The translations under genes were made by a program, and so were the position numbers. A stretch of DNA of 8,343 bases, from contig SKZA01000134.1 in assembly GCA_007127595.1 (NCBI GenBank), forward strand, positions 1 to 8,343. The letters are read 5' to 3'. Positions 1 to 6,984 of this stretch are shown one piece after another. The notes under the pieces are model-generated. The model searched no databases, had not been told where the DNA came from, and saw nothing but the letters and a program-made list of their open reading frames with translations. Within the stretch, counting starts at the first letter, position 1. Each line of letters starts with the position of its first letter. This DNA is from Kiritimatiellia bacterium. GTDB taxonomy: Bacteria; Verrucomicrobiota; Kiritimatiellia; SLAD01.

Positions 1-71
1 GAGACGGTTCGCCCTACCAGATAAATGAGGTGATTTCGGTGATTGGTGGGGCGAACCGTCTCGGTGAGCCG
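1..71. repeat. Inverted repeat with long hairpin potential, upstream of tilS
   Basis: Bases 1-14 are the exact reverse complement of 49-62. Pairing continues through 15-20 with 43-48, with only two G-T wobbles, giving a 20-bp stem and a 22-nt loop (21-42). The stem is followed by GGTGAGCCG (63-71). Read on the minus strand, the block CGGCTC...GGTTCGCCCC (about 46-71) resembles the block CGGCTC...GGTCGCCCTCC at 7077-7100, also read on the minus strand. This suggests both belong to one degenerate intergenic repeat family. There is no T-tract after the stem, so it is not a classical intrinsic terminator. The element may extend left of the window. Confidence 0.7.
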
Positions 72-74
72 TAG
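1..74 (+). CDS. Possible C-terminal tail of an upstream gene (partial)
   Basis: The frame starting at base 3 is open for 23 codons and ends with TAG at 72-74, two bases before the first tilS ATG. The peptide would read DGSPYQINEVISVIGG followed by ANRLGEP. Third codon positions are fairly GC-rich, as in the real genes here. The spacing would fit translational coupling to tilS. Against it, an open run this short is easily due to chance, I recognise no family, and the same bases form a long inverted repeat. Low-confidence call. Confidence 0.22.
   Translation, partial: DGSPYQINEVISVIGGANRLGEP
63..68 (+). promoter_or_regulatory. Candidate ribosome binding site for tilS (long start)
   Basis: GGTGAG lies 8 nt upstream of the ATG at 77 and matches the anti-Shine-Dalgarno core. 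The in-frame ATG at 122 has only a weak GGAAAA upstream. This favours the longer start, but the motif belongs to the tail of the inverted repeat and may be coincidental. Confidence 0.45.
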
Positions 75-76
75 TT

Positions 77-1540
77 ATGCCTCTAGTGTGTCGTGCATCA
101 GCGGAAAACCGGCCGATCAACATGAAACGTTCCAAACTACATCAGCACATTCGGGACACGGCGTCCATCGCGCGTAATGCGCGTGTGCTCGTGGCGGTGT
201 CCGGCGGCGCGGATTCCGTGGCCTTGCTGCATCTGTTAAGCGACCTCACGCCCGAAACGGGTTGGAAATTAGGTGTGGCACATCTCAACCATCAATTGCG
301 CGGGCCCGCATCGCAAGATGATGAACGGCTCGTGCGCGCACGGGCGGAATCGCTGAATATCCCGTGCTACGTGGAATGCGTGGATGTGGCGGCGAGGGCG
401 AAGAAGTCCAAGCAATCCGTCGAAATGGCGGCGCGCGACGCGCGGTACACGTTCCTGGCCGGGATTGCGAAGCAATACGCCTACGACGTCATCGCCGTGG
501 CGCACACGAAAGAGGATCAGGCGGAGACCTTGTTGCTGCGCCTGTTGCGCGGAGCGGGCACGGCCGGTCTCGGCGCGATGGACCCATGGGTGGAACGACT
601 CGGCGTGCCGCTGGTTCGCCCGCTGCTGGACCTGTCCAAGGCGGACCTGATCGCTTATCTGCAAGGGCGCGGCGTGGCTTGGCATGAAGATACAACGAAC
701 ACGGATGCGGCCTATCTGCGGAATCGTGTGCGTCACGAGTTGATGCCGCTACTGCGCGAGCGGTTCAATCCCAACATCACGGATACACTGGCGCGCACGG
801 CCGAACTGGTTCGCGAGGATCAGGCCGTGCTGCGCCAAATAGCCGACGACGATCTCCGCAATTGTTCAGACGAGAAAGGCGACCTCGACGTATCGCGTTT
901 GCAGGCGCTACCGGTTGCCCGTCGGCGACGGGTGATTCTGCTGTGGCTGATCGGACACGAGGTGCAAGCCGTAGATCTGGATTACGACGTCATCCGGCGC
1001 GTGGAACAACTATGCGCTACCGTTCGCGGCACCATGGAGACGCCGGTAGGGGGAGATCGGCGGGTGGTACGCGCATACGACCGATTGACGCTGGATCACG
1101 GCGGGCGCGCACGCAAGGGGGGGCGGGCGGAACGGTACAAACTCAATGTGCCGGGTCAAACAACCGTTTCTTCGTTGGGCGTGCGCGTCGTGGCCGCGTG
1201 GGGGACGGGCCGATCGCAGCCCGGGGATGAGCAATGCGGACACTTGCCGGCGGAGGCGTGGATTTCCGCGTCCGCCGTTGGCCGGGCCGGACTGTACCTG
1301 CGCAGCCGCGTGGAGGGTGACCGGTTTGCGCCCTTGGGTTTGAAGGGTGAGAAGAAGATTCAGGATATCTTTGTGGACCAAAAAGTCCCGCGCGAGCAAC
1401 GAGATCGTGTGCCCTTATTGGAATGCCGGGGGAAACTGGTTTGGGTACCCGGCTATCGGGTGGCCCGCGGGTGGGGTGTCGGGAAAGCGTCGGAACGGTC
1501 CCTGCACATTCGCATGGAACGATTGGAAACGAAGCAATAG
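77..1540 (+). CDS. tilS: tRNA(Ile)-lysidine synthetase
   Basis: TilS ligates lysine to C34 of the tRNA-Ile that carries a CAU anticodon, using ATP. This switches both its codon reading (AUA) and its charging from Met to Ile, so it is normally essential and cytosolic. The N-terminal PP-loop ATPase is clear: SGGADS at residues 42-47, AHLNHQLRG at 68-76, AHTKEDQAET with LRLLRGAG at 142-161, and EDTTN...YLRNRVRHELMPLL at 204-225. The TilS-specific C-terminal domain follows at about 406-467 (RSRVEGDRFAPLGLKG, then IQDIFVDQKVPRE). At 487 residues it is somewhat longer than E. coli TilS, with a complete domain set. Start choice is uncertain. ATG 77 has the better Shine-Dalgarno sequence. ATG 122 (MKRSKLHQ) gives an N-terminus of more usual family length, and the first 15 residues look unconserved. 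A 77-bp gap separates it from ftsH, a common neighbour of tilS. Confidence 0.96.
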   Translation: MPLVCRASAENRPINMKRSKLHQHIRDTASIARNARVLVAVSGGADSVALLHLLSDLTPETGWKLGVAHLNHQLRGPASQDDERLVRARAESLNIPCYVECVDVAARAKKSKQSVEMAARDARYTFLAGIAKQYAYDVIAVAHTKEDQAETLLLRLLRGAGTAGLGAMDPWVERLGVPLVRPLLDLSKADLIAYLQGRGVAWHEDTTNTDAAYLRNRVRHELMPLLRERFNPNITDTLARTAELVREDQAVLRQIADDDLRNCSDEKGDLDVSRLQALPVARRRRVILLWLIGHEVQAVDLDYDVIRRVEQLCATVRGTMETPVGGDRRVVRAYDRLTLDHGGRARKGGRAERYKLNVPGQTTVSSLGVRVVAAWGTGRSQPGDEQCGHLPAEAWISASAVGRAGLYLRSRVEGDRFAPLGLKGEKKIQDIFVDQKVPREQRDRVPLLECRGKLVWVPGYRVARGWGVGKASERSLHIRMERLETKQ

Positions 1541-1560
1541 GGGCTTGATTAATCCCCCAC

Positions 1561-1566
1561 TATAAT
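1561..1566 (+). promoter_or_regulatory. Candidate -10 element upstream of ftsH
   Basis: An exact TATAAT sits in the short AT-rich gap between tilS and ftsH, about 50 bp before the ftsH ATG. No convincing -35 lies 16-18 bp upstream. The nearest TTGATT (1545-1550) is only 10 bp away, and there is no extended TG. It could give ftsH-folP-cdaA a transcript independent of tilS, but it rests on the -10 alone. Confidence 0.4.
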
Positions 1567-1603
1567 GGACTTTATAGCCGTTGCGGGACTGAAACCGACA
1601 CCC

Positions 1604-1608
1604 GGAAG
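1604..1608 (+). promoter_or_regulatory. Ribosome binding site of ftsH
   Basis: GGAAG lies 9 nt upstream of the ATG at 1618 and supports that start. The space between is an AT-rich run, which would keep the initiation region unstructured. Confidence 0.6.
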
Positions 1609-1617
1609 CCAATTTTT

Positions 1618-3645
1618 ATGGACAATAATAAGAAAGACGGGCCGCCGCGCGGCGGACCCGAAGGCGGAGAACCACAACGCTTTCCCATTCGCGGGTTGGC
1701 GATGTGGCTTTTGTTGCTGGCTATGTCACTGACCATGTATCAGGTATTTTCCCAGGGTCAGGATCGGGAAATTCGTATGCCGTACAGCCCTGACTTTGTG
1801 GAAAAGGTAGAGCAGGGCGAAATCGCCAAGGCCGAAATTGTCTTGGAAGTCTCGGGGCAACAGTATATCCGCGGCGAACTACGAAGCACGGACCCGCAAA
1901 CCGGGCGCCCGCAACAATTTCGCGTGGATGTGCGGGTGACGGATACTCTCCCGCAATGGCTGCACGAACACGGGGTCCCCTTCGAATACAAATCTCAGAA
2001 CCCTTATTTATGGTCGTTGATCACAGGCGCCATTCCTTTCCTGCTAATCATTGCGCTGCTCTATTTCTTTTTCATCCGGCAGATGCGCATGGCGGGGAAG
2101 GGCGCGATGAGCTTTGGCAAGAGCCGCGCGCGCCTGCTCACACGTGAGAAGAACAAGATCACGTTTGGCGAGGTGGCCGGCATCGAAGAAGCAAAAGAGG
2201 AAGTCCACGAAATCATCGAGTTTCTGAAGGATCCGAAACGGTTCCAGAAACTGGGCGGCCGGATTCCGAAAGGCGTGCTGCTGGTCGGTCCGCCGGGTAC
2301 CGGCAAGACCTTGTTGGCCAAAGCCATCGCGGGCGAAGCCGAAGTGCCGTTCTTCAGCATCAGTGGATCGGACTTTGTCGAGATGTTCGTGGGCGTGGGC
2401 GCGTCCCGCGTACGCGACATGTTCGAGCAGGGCAAGAAGAACGCGCCCTGCATCATCTTTATTGATGAAATCGACGCCGTCGGCCGGAGCCGTTTCAGCG
2501 GGATCGGCGGCGGTCACGACGAACGCGAACAGACATTGAACGCGTTGCTCGTTGAAATGGACGGGTTCGACACGCAGGAAGGCGTGATCATCATTGCCGC
2601 CACCAATCGGCCGGACGTGTTGGATCCCGCCTTGTTACGGCCCGGTCGTTTCGACCGTCAGATCATGATCGACCTGCCGACGCTGGAAGGGCGCGAAGCC
2701 ATTCTCAAGATTCATTCGAAGAAGGTTAAGCTGGAGTCGGACCTCGACCTGCGACGCGTAGCGCGTGGTACACCCGGCTTTTCAGGCGCTGACCTGGCGA
2801 ATCTGATGAATGAGGCGGCCTTGCTAGCCGCGCGTGAGAACGCGGAACGCATCGGGATGTCCCACCTCGAAGAAGCGCGCGACAAGGTGCGTTGGGGCCG
2901 CGAACGGCGCAGCCGCCTGATGGACGATAACGAGAAGCGATTGACCGCCTACCACGAGGGCGGGCACGCGTTGACGATGCTGCTTTCCGAGGGCAGCGAG
3001 CCGTTACACAAGGTGACGATCATTCCGCGTGGTCAATCGCTCGGATCCACCATGCAGTTGCCCGAAAAGGATCGTTACACCGAGAGTCGGCGCAAGCTGT
3101 TGGCGATGTTGACCGGCATCATGGGCGGGCGCGCGGCGGAGGAAGTCGTGTTCGGCGATATCACGACGGGCGCCTACAGCGACCTCAAACAGGCCACGCG
3201 CATCGCGCGCATGATGGTGTGTGAATGGGGTATGAGCCCGATTCTCGGTCCGCAGACGTTTGGAAACCGCGAAGAAACCCTGTTCCTCGGTCGCGAGGTC
3301 AACCGCAACTACGAGTACAGTGAAGAGACGGCGCGCAAGATCGATCAGGAAGTCAGTCGACTGGTGTCCGAGGCCTATGATCGCGCCTTGACGATGGTCA
3401 AAGAACATCGCAAGCAACTGGATATGGTAGCGGAAATGCTGCTGGAGCGTGAGACACTTGATGGACGCGAGGTCGAGGAGATCGTCAAGCACGGTCGACT
3501 CTTGACCGAAGTCGAGCGGGCCGAGGCGGATGAGAAGGCTACGGAAGTCGCCGACGAAAAGGAGGCGGCCAAGAGCGGGAAGAAGCAGAAGGCGCGCGTC
3601 GATCCGGCACTGCCTGCGCCGGAAGCCGGACCCTCTGTTGCGTAG
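1618..3645 (+). CDS. ftsH: ATP-dependent zinc metalloprotease FtsH
   Basis: A membrane-anchored hexameric AAA+ protease that extracts and degrades misfolded membrane proteins and selected regulators. Two membrane segments (about 27-45 and 131-153) flank an extracytoplasmic domain. The AAA+ module carries Walker A GPPGTGKT (224-231), the pore loop MFVG (256-259), Walker B IIFIDEID (279-286), and the second region of homology with arginine fingers around R341 and R344. The peptidase has HEGGH at 446-450 (zinc ligands H446 and H450, catalytic E447); the likely third ligand is D522 in TTGAYSDL. The usual motif is HEAGH and TTGASNDL, so both sites differ slightly but keep every catalytic residue. 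The length of 675 residues is normal. The last 45 residues are a Lys/Glu/Ala-rich tail of the variable type seen in FtsH. folP follows within 10 bp. Confidence 0.98.
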   Translation: MDNNKKDGPPRGGPEGGEPQRFPIRGLAMWLLLLAMSLTMYQVFSQGQDREIRMPYSPDFVEKVEQGEIAKAEIVLEVSGQQYIRGELRSTDPQTGRPQQFRVDVRVTDTLPQWLHEHGVPFEYKSQNPYLWSLITGAIPFLLIIALLYFFFIRQMRMAGKGAMSFGKSRARLLTREKNKITFGEVAGIEEAKEEVHEIIEFLKDPKRFQKLGGRIPKGVLLVGPPGTGKTLLAKAIAGEAEVPFFSISGSDFVEMFVGVGASRVRDMFEQGKKNAPCIIFIDEIDAVGRSRFSGIGGGHDEREQTLNALLVEMDGFDTQEGVIIIAATNRPDVLDPALLRPGRFDRQIMIDLPTLEGREAILKIHSKKVKLESDLDLRRVARGTPGFSGADLANLMNEAALLAARENAERIGMSHLEEARDKVRWGRERRSRLMDDNEKRLTAYHEGGHALTMLLSEGSEPLHKVTIIPRGQSLGSTMQLPEKDRYTESRRKLLAMLTGIMGGRAAEEVVFGDITTGAYSDLKQATRIARMMVCEWGMSPILGPQTFGNREETLFLGREVNRNYEYSEETARKIDQEVSRLVSEAYDRALTMVKEHRKQLDMVAEMLLERETLDGREVEEIVKHGRLLTEVERAEADEKATEVADEKEAAKSGKKQKARVDPALPAPEAGPSVA

Positions 3646-3653
3646 AGGTCGTG

Positions 3654-4544
3654 ATGTCCGATTCGTTGCGTAGCTGGACCTGTCGAGACCGGCGCATCGA
3701 GTGGGGCGAGCGCACGCTGGTCATGGGCGTCCTGAACGTGACGCCCGATTCCTTTTACGATGGCGGCGTGTATGCCGATCCCCACCGTGCCGTAGCGCAC
3801 GCATCTGAGATGATCGAGGACGGCGCAGCGCTAATTGATGTCGGCGGTGAATCCAGTCGTCCCGGCGCCGATCCTGTACCCGCCGAAGAGGAAATGGCGC
3901 GCGTGGTTCCGGTCGTAGCGGCCTTGCGCGCCGAAACCCATGCGTTGATTTCCGTGGATACGACAAAAGCCGTTGTTGCGCGTGCGGCGCTGGAGGCCGG
4001 CGCGCATATCGTGAACGATATCTCCGCACTGCGGTTCGACCCGGACATGGCCTCGGTCGTGCGCGATTACGGCGCGGGCCTGATCCTCATGCACATGCAG
4101 GGCACGCCGCGCACCATGCAGGCGAGTCCGACCTACGCGGATGTCGTACGCGAGGTGGGGGACTTTCTCAAGGAACGCGCGGCGGCCGCTGAGGCCGCAG
4201 GCATTGATCGCGCCTGTATCGCCCTCGATCCGGGCATCGGCTTTGGCAAGACCTTCGACCATAACTGGGCGTTGCTGGCGGGCCTGCCGACGCTGGCGCG
4301 TTTCGCCTACCCGCTGCTGGTCGGCGTATCGCGGAAACGGTTTCTCGGCGCGCTCTGCGACCGGGAAGTCGACGGCCGGCTCCCCGCCAGCTTGGCCGCG
4401 CTGACCGTCGCCGTGCGCGCCGGCGCGTCAATAATTCGCGTGCATGACGTAAAGGAATCTTGCGATGCGGCACGGGTTGCGGATAGAATAAGCGACGAGG
4501 AAAGGAAACATGGCCGATTGGATACGACAGCTTCATCTTCCTGA
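3654..4544 (+). CDS. folP: Dihydropteroate synthase
   Basis: Condenses 6-hydroxymethyl-7,8-dihydropterin pyrophosphate with p-aminobenzoate to give dihydropteroate, a step of folate synthesis and the target of sulfonamides. Numbered from ATG 3654, both family signatures are present: MGVLNVTPDSFYDGG (24-38) and IDVGGESSRPG (61-71). Also present are DTTKA (102-106), ALDPGIGFGKT (190-200), the GVSRKRFLG loop (224-232) and RVHDV (262-266). The 296 residues are normal apart from a short unconserved tail (KHGRLDTTASSS). That tail is read in the 35 bp shared with the next gene. I chose ATG 3654 over the adjoining GTG 3651 because AGAGG at 3644-3648 is better spaced for it. The gene starts only 8 bp after ftsH ends, so the two are surely co-transcribed. 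Confidence 0.97.
   Translation: MSDSLRSWTCRDRRIEWGERTLVMGVLNVTPDSFYDGGVYADPHRAVAHASEMIEDGAALIDVGGESSRPGADPVPAEEEMARVVPVVAALRAETHALISVDTTKAVVARAALEAGAHIVNDISALRFDPDMASVVRDYGAGLILMHMQGTPRTMQASPTYADVVREVGDFLKERAAAAEAAGIDRACIALDPGIGFGKTFDHNWALLAGLPTLARFAYPLLVGVSRKRFLGALCDREVDGRLPASLAALTVAVRAGASIIRVHDVKESCDAARVADRISDEERKHGRLDTTASSS
4497..4506 (+). promoter_or_regulatory. Ribosome binding site of cdaA, inside folP
   Basis: GAGGAAAGGA offers two Shine-Dalgarno cores; the GAGG at 4497-4500 is spaced 9 nt from the ATG at 4510. It is purine-rich and lies within the end of folP. It fixes the cdaA start and hence the 35-bp gene overlap. Confidence 0.7.
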
Positions 4545-5382
4545 GTGGACGGGAGTTATAGAGATTCTTGTCCTTGCCGTCGTTTTCTATTACGTCATCA
4601 GTTTCTTTCGCGGTACGCGCGGCGCCGCTGTCTTGACCGGACTCATACTGCTGCTTGTCCTGTTGATGCTGTTTACGCATCTCTTGAGTCTCAATACGTT
4701 GAGTTGGATCTTGCAACGCTTCTCCGTCTATCTGGCCGTAGCCTTCGTCGTCATCTTCCAACCCGAGATCCGGCGGGCGTTGGCGGAGTTAGGCAAGCAG
4801 TCGGTCTTCTCGGCAGGAACGGCCGAGCGCGAGGTGGTCGACGAAATTGTGAAGGCGGTCAGTGACCTGGCCGAACAGAAGATCGGCGCCCTTATTGCCG
4901 TCGAACGCGAAATCGGGACACGCCACATTCAGGAAAGCGGCACCCGGATCGATAGCATAGTCACACCGGAATTGCTGACGTCGATCTTCTTCCCGCACAC
5001 GCCGTTGCACGATGGAGGGGTGGTGATTCGCGGCGATCGCATTCTGTCGGCAGGCTGTGTGTTCCCGCTATCGCAACGCATTGAATTGAGCCGTTCGTTG
5101 GGCACGCGTCATCGGGCGGCCATCGGCTTTACGGAAGAAACGGATGCGGTAGTGCTGGTGGTGTCGGAGGAAACGGGCGCAATCTCCGTCGCGTATAAAG
5201 GTCGATTAAGTCGTGGAATTGATCAGGAACGATTGCATCGTATCCTGGCGTCTATCCTTTCGCGCACACGGCAGGCCAAGAGTCCGCTCGCGCGCGTGCG
5301 CGAAAAACTGGATTTGACGCCGGAGGGCGTCGCCAAGACCGAAGCGGTTTTGGCGGAAATAGCGGATGAACATGAAAGATAG
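4510..5382 (+). CDS. cdaA: Membrane diadenylate cyclase, CdaA/DacA type
   Basis: Makes cyclic di-AMP from two ATP at the membrane. Three hydrophobic segments (about 16-33, 38-56 and 70-84) precede the DAC catalytic domain (about 100-235). DAC motifs are LHDGG at 166-170 (the DGA motif), GTRHRAAIG at 198-206 (the RHR motif) and VVSEETGAIS at 217-226. The DGA motif has glycine in place of alanine. The metal-binding aspartate D168 is kept, so activity is expected. The length of 290 residues is typical. The start overlaps folP by 35 bp and has a strong ribosome binding site. The end overlaps the YbbR gene by 17 bp, the usual arrangement of cyclase and CdaR partner. The DisA type is excluded because there is no DNA-binding C-terminal region. 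Confidence 0.95.
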   Translation: MADWIRQLHLPEWTGVIEILVLAVVFYYVISFFRGTRGAAVLTGLILLLVLLMLFTHLLSLNTLSWILQRFSVYLAVAFVVIFQPEIRRALAELGKQSVFSAGTAEREVVDEIVKAVSDLAEQKIGALIAVEREIGTRHIQESGTRIDSIVTPELLTSIFFPHTPLHDGGVVIRGDRILSAGCVFPLSQRIELSRSLGTRHRAAIGFTEETDAVVLVVSEETGAISVAYKGRLSRGIDQERLHRILASILSRTRQAKSPLARVREKLDLTPEGVAKTEAVLAEIADEHER

Positions 5383-6355
5383 GCTGACCAGATTCTTGAA
5401 GACCTTTTCGCGCAACAACAAGGGCGCGAAGATCATCGCCCTCGTCCTGGCGGTGATCACGTGGTATGCCATTCAGCCGTCGATCAGCTTTGAGACCATT
5501 GTGAGCGATGTGCCCGTTCGCGTCATGGTCGATCCGGGTTGGGCGGTTCTGGAGCAGTCCGTGGCTTCTGTGGATGTGCACTTCCGAGGCTCGCGCGAGG
5601 GCATTCGCTACCTTGTCCATGAGCAGCTCGAAGTATTGGTGGATATCCGCGGCATGCCATATGAGGAATCAATCACCGTGCCTCTGGAATTGCGTAACGT
5701 GCGCGCGCCCGCCGGTGTGCGGCCGGCATTTGTGCGTCCTTCTGAAGTGGTGTTGAGCGTGGATCAGGAGGAGGATAGGGAAGTGCCCGTGCGGGTGCAC
5801 ATTCAAGGATCGCCGCCGGAAGGTTATGAAGTGGAAGCCATGACGGCGACGCCCTCCGTGGTTACGGTCAGCGGGCCGCGTCAGCGCTTGGACACGATCG
5901 ACGCAATCCGAACGACACCCATTGATCTCGAAGGACGTTTACAATCATTCAAGCTGCGCGTGGGTTTGGTATCGCCGGGCCGGGCCTGGACGGCTCGGAT
6001 TGAACCGGAACGCGTGGAAGTTGAGGTGACGTTGATCGAGCGTGCGGCCCGTGCGACCTTTGACGAAGTCCGCATCAAGAAGTTGTTGGGTGCCCGGCGC
6101 TGGGACACGGTTGAAATCGAGCCGGCCTATGCGGATATCCAGTTGGTCGGCCGGTCGGAATTATTGGACGGGCTGGCGCCCAAGGATGTACGCGCGTATG
6201 TTGACCTGTCAGGCCTGGAACCTGGTACGCCTTACGAGCTACCGGTGCGTGTCCATGTGCCGGCGCGCATCCGCGTGGATCGCGTGGTGCCGGAAAAGGT
6301 GAACGTAGTCGTGCATAACGAGGAGACGGAAACGCAGGGAGCCGGGAACCGCTAG
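5366..6355 (+). CDS. cdaR: YbbR-domain protein, CdaR-like partner of the cyclase
   Basis: CdaR proteins sit in the membrane with their YbbR domains outside the cytoplasm and modulate CdaA activity. Here one N-terminal membrane segment (about 20-36, ending WYAI) follows a short basic stretch, so the protein is anchored N-in. About three YbbR-like beta-rich repeats follow, at roughly 44-131, 138-222 and 231-317. Each carries the family pattern of VPVRV, a substituted SGP or GRSELLDG step, and a closing V-V-V strand. The length of 329 residues is within the family range. An in-frame ATG at 5372 is an alternative start. The gene overlaps cdaA by 17 bp, which supports coupled translation. Function is inferred from family and position; glmM, the usual next gene, is absent. 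Confidence 0.9.
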   Translation: MNMKDRLTRFLKTFSRNNKGAKIIALVLAVITWYAIQPSISFETIVSDVPVRVMVDPGWAVLEQSVASVDVHFRGSREGIRYLVHEQLEVLVDIRGMPYEESITVPLELRNVRAPAGVRPAFVRPSEVVLSVDQEEDREVPVRVHIQGSPPEGYEVEAMTATPSVVTVSGPRQRLDTIDAIRTTPIDLEGRLQSFKLRVGLVSPGRAWTARIEPERVEVEVTLIERAARATFDEVRIKKLLGARRWDTVEIEPAYADIQLVGRSELLDGLAPKDVRAYVDLSGLEPGTPYELPVRVHVPARIRVDRVVPEKVNVVVHNEETETQGAGNR

Positions 6356-6373
6356 ACCGGATAGGTATGTGTG

Positions 6374-6970
6374 ATGGAAATGTTTCGATATCTTCTTGCC
6401 GGGAGTTTCCTCTTTCTCATTCAAGCAAGTCTTGTTGCTGCAGACGGGGCGAACAGCGAACTGCGGAGCCTGCTGGTCTCGGCGACGGAAGCGATGCAGC
6501 GAGAGCAGTTACAGGAAGCAGAGCGCTTGTTTGAAGAGGCGCGGGAACGTTATCCCGATTCTCGCGATGCCCGGTTCGGTCTGGGGACGCTCTATATCAA
6601 ACAGGGCAACTATGCCGCGGCCATTGACATCATGCAGGGATTGAAACGCGATTTCCCCGGTCAATTCCCGATCATCAACAATCTGGCTTGGCTCTATGCC
6701 ACGGCAACGGATCACAGCGTACGCGACGGGGCGCGGGCGATTGCCTTGGCTCAGGAAGCCCTGTTATTGCAGCCAAATAACTACCACGTATGGAGCACCC
6801 TTTCCGAAGGACATTATGTGGTCGGCGATTATGAGCGCGCGTTGCGTACAGCTCGGGAGGCGTTGCGATTAAGCCGGGAGGCCGATGCCCCCGCGGACCG
6901 GATCAGGGATTACCAGGAGCAAGTTGAGAAGAGTCGCCGGGCCGCCGAAGCCATGACGATTCTGGAATGA
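6374..6970 (+). CDS. Exported TPR-repeat protein of unknown function
   Basis: A 198-residue protein with a typical signal peptide: FRYLLAGSFLFLIQASLVAA, with probable cleavage after A23. The rest is helical TPR-type repeats. One covers about 34-62 (AMQREQLQEAERLFEEARERYP), one 66-96 (ARFGLGTLYIKQGNYAAAI), a divergent one about 100-135 (NNLAWLYATATD), and one about 137-170 (VWSTLSEGHYVVGDYERALRTAREALRLS). No enzymatic motif is visible, so it probably acts as a periplasmic binding scaffold. ATG 6374 is chosen because AGGT at 6363-6366 is spaced 7 nt from it; GTG 6371 and ATG 6380 are alternatives. It starts 18 bp after the YbbR gene and so likely ends the operon. There is no lipobox cysteine, so it should be soluble. 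Confidence 0.88.
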   Translation: MEMFRYLLAGSFLFLIQASLVAADGANSELRSLLVSATEAMQREQLQEAERLFEEARERYPDSRDARFGLGTLYIKQGNYAAAIDIMQGLKRDFPGQFPIINNLAWLYATATDHSVRDGARAIALAQEALLLQPNNYHVWSTLSEGHYVVGDYERALRTAREALRLSREADAPADRIRDYQEQVEKSRRAAEAMTILE

Positions 6971-6984
6971 TAAGAACCCACCCC

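Noticed and set aside
3004..3492. Minus-strand open frames opposite ftsH (also 2044-2517)
   Set aside because: They mirror the conserved AAA+ and peptidase coding sequence; no independent motif or start signal is visible.
4168..4761. 197-codon open frame on the minus strand across folP and cdaA
   Set aside because: It lies wholly antisense to two well-identified genes, its protein is Arg/Ala-rich low-complexity sequence with no recognisable domain, and GC-rich coding DNA readily gives such open antisense frames.
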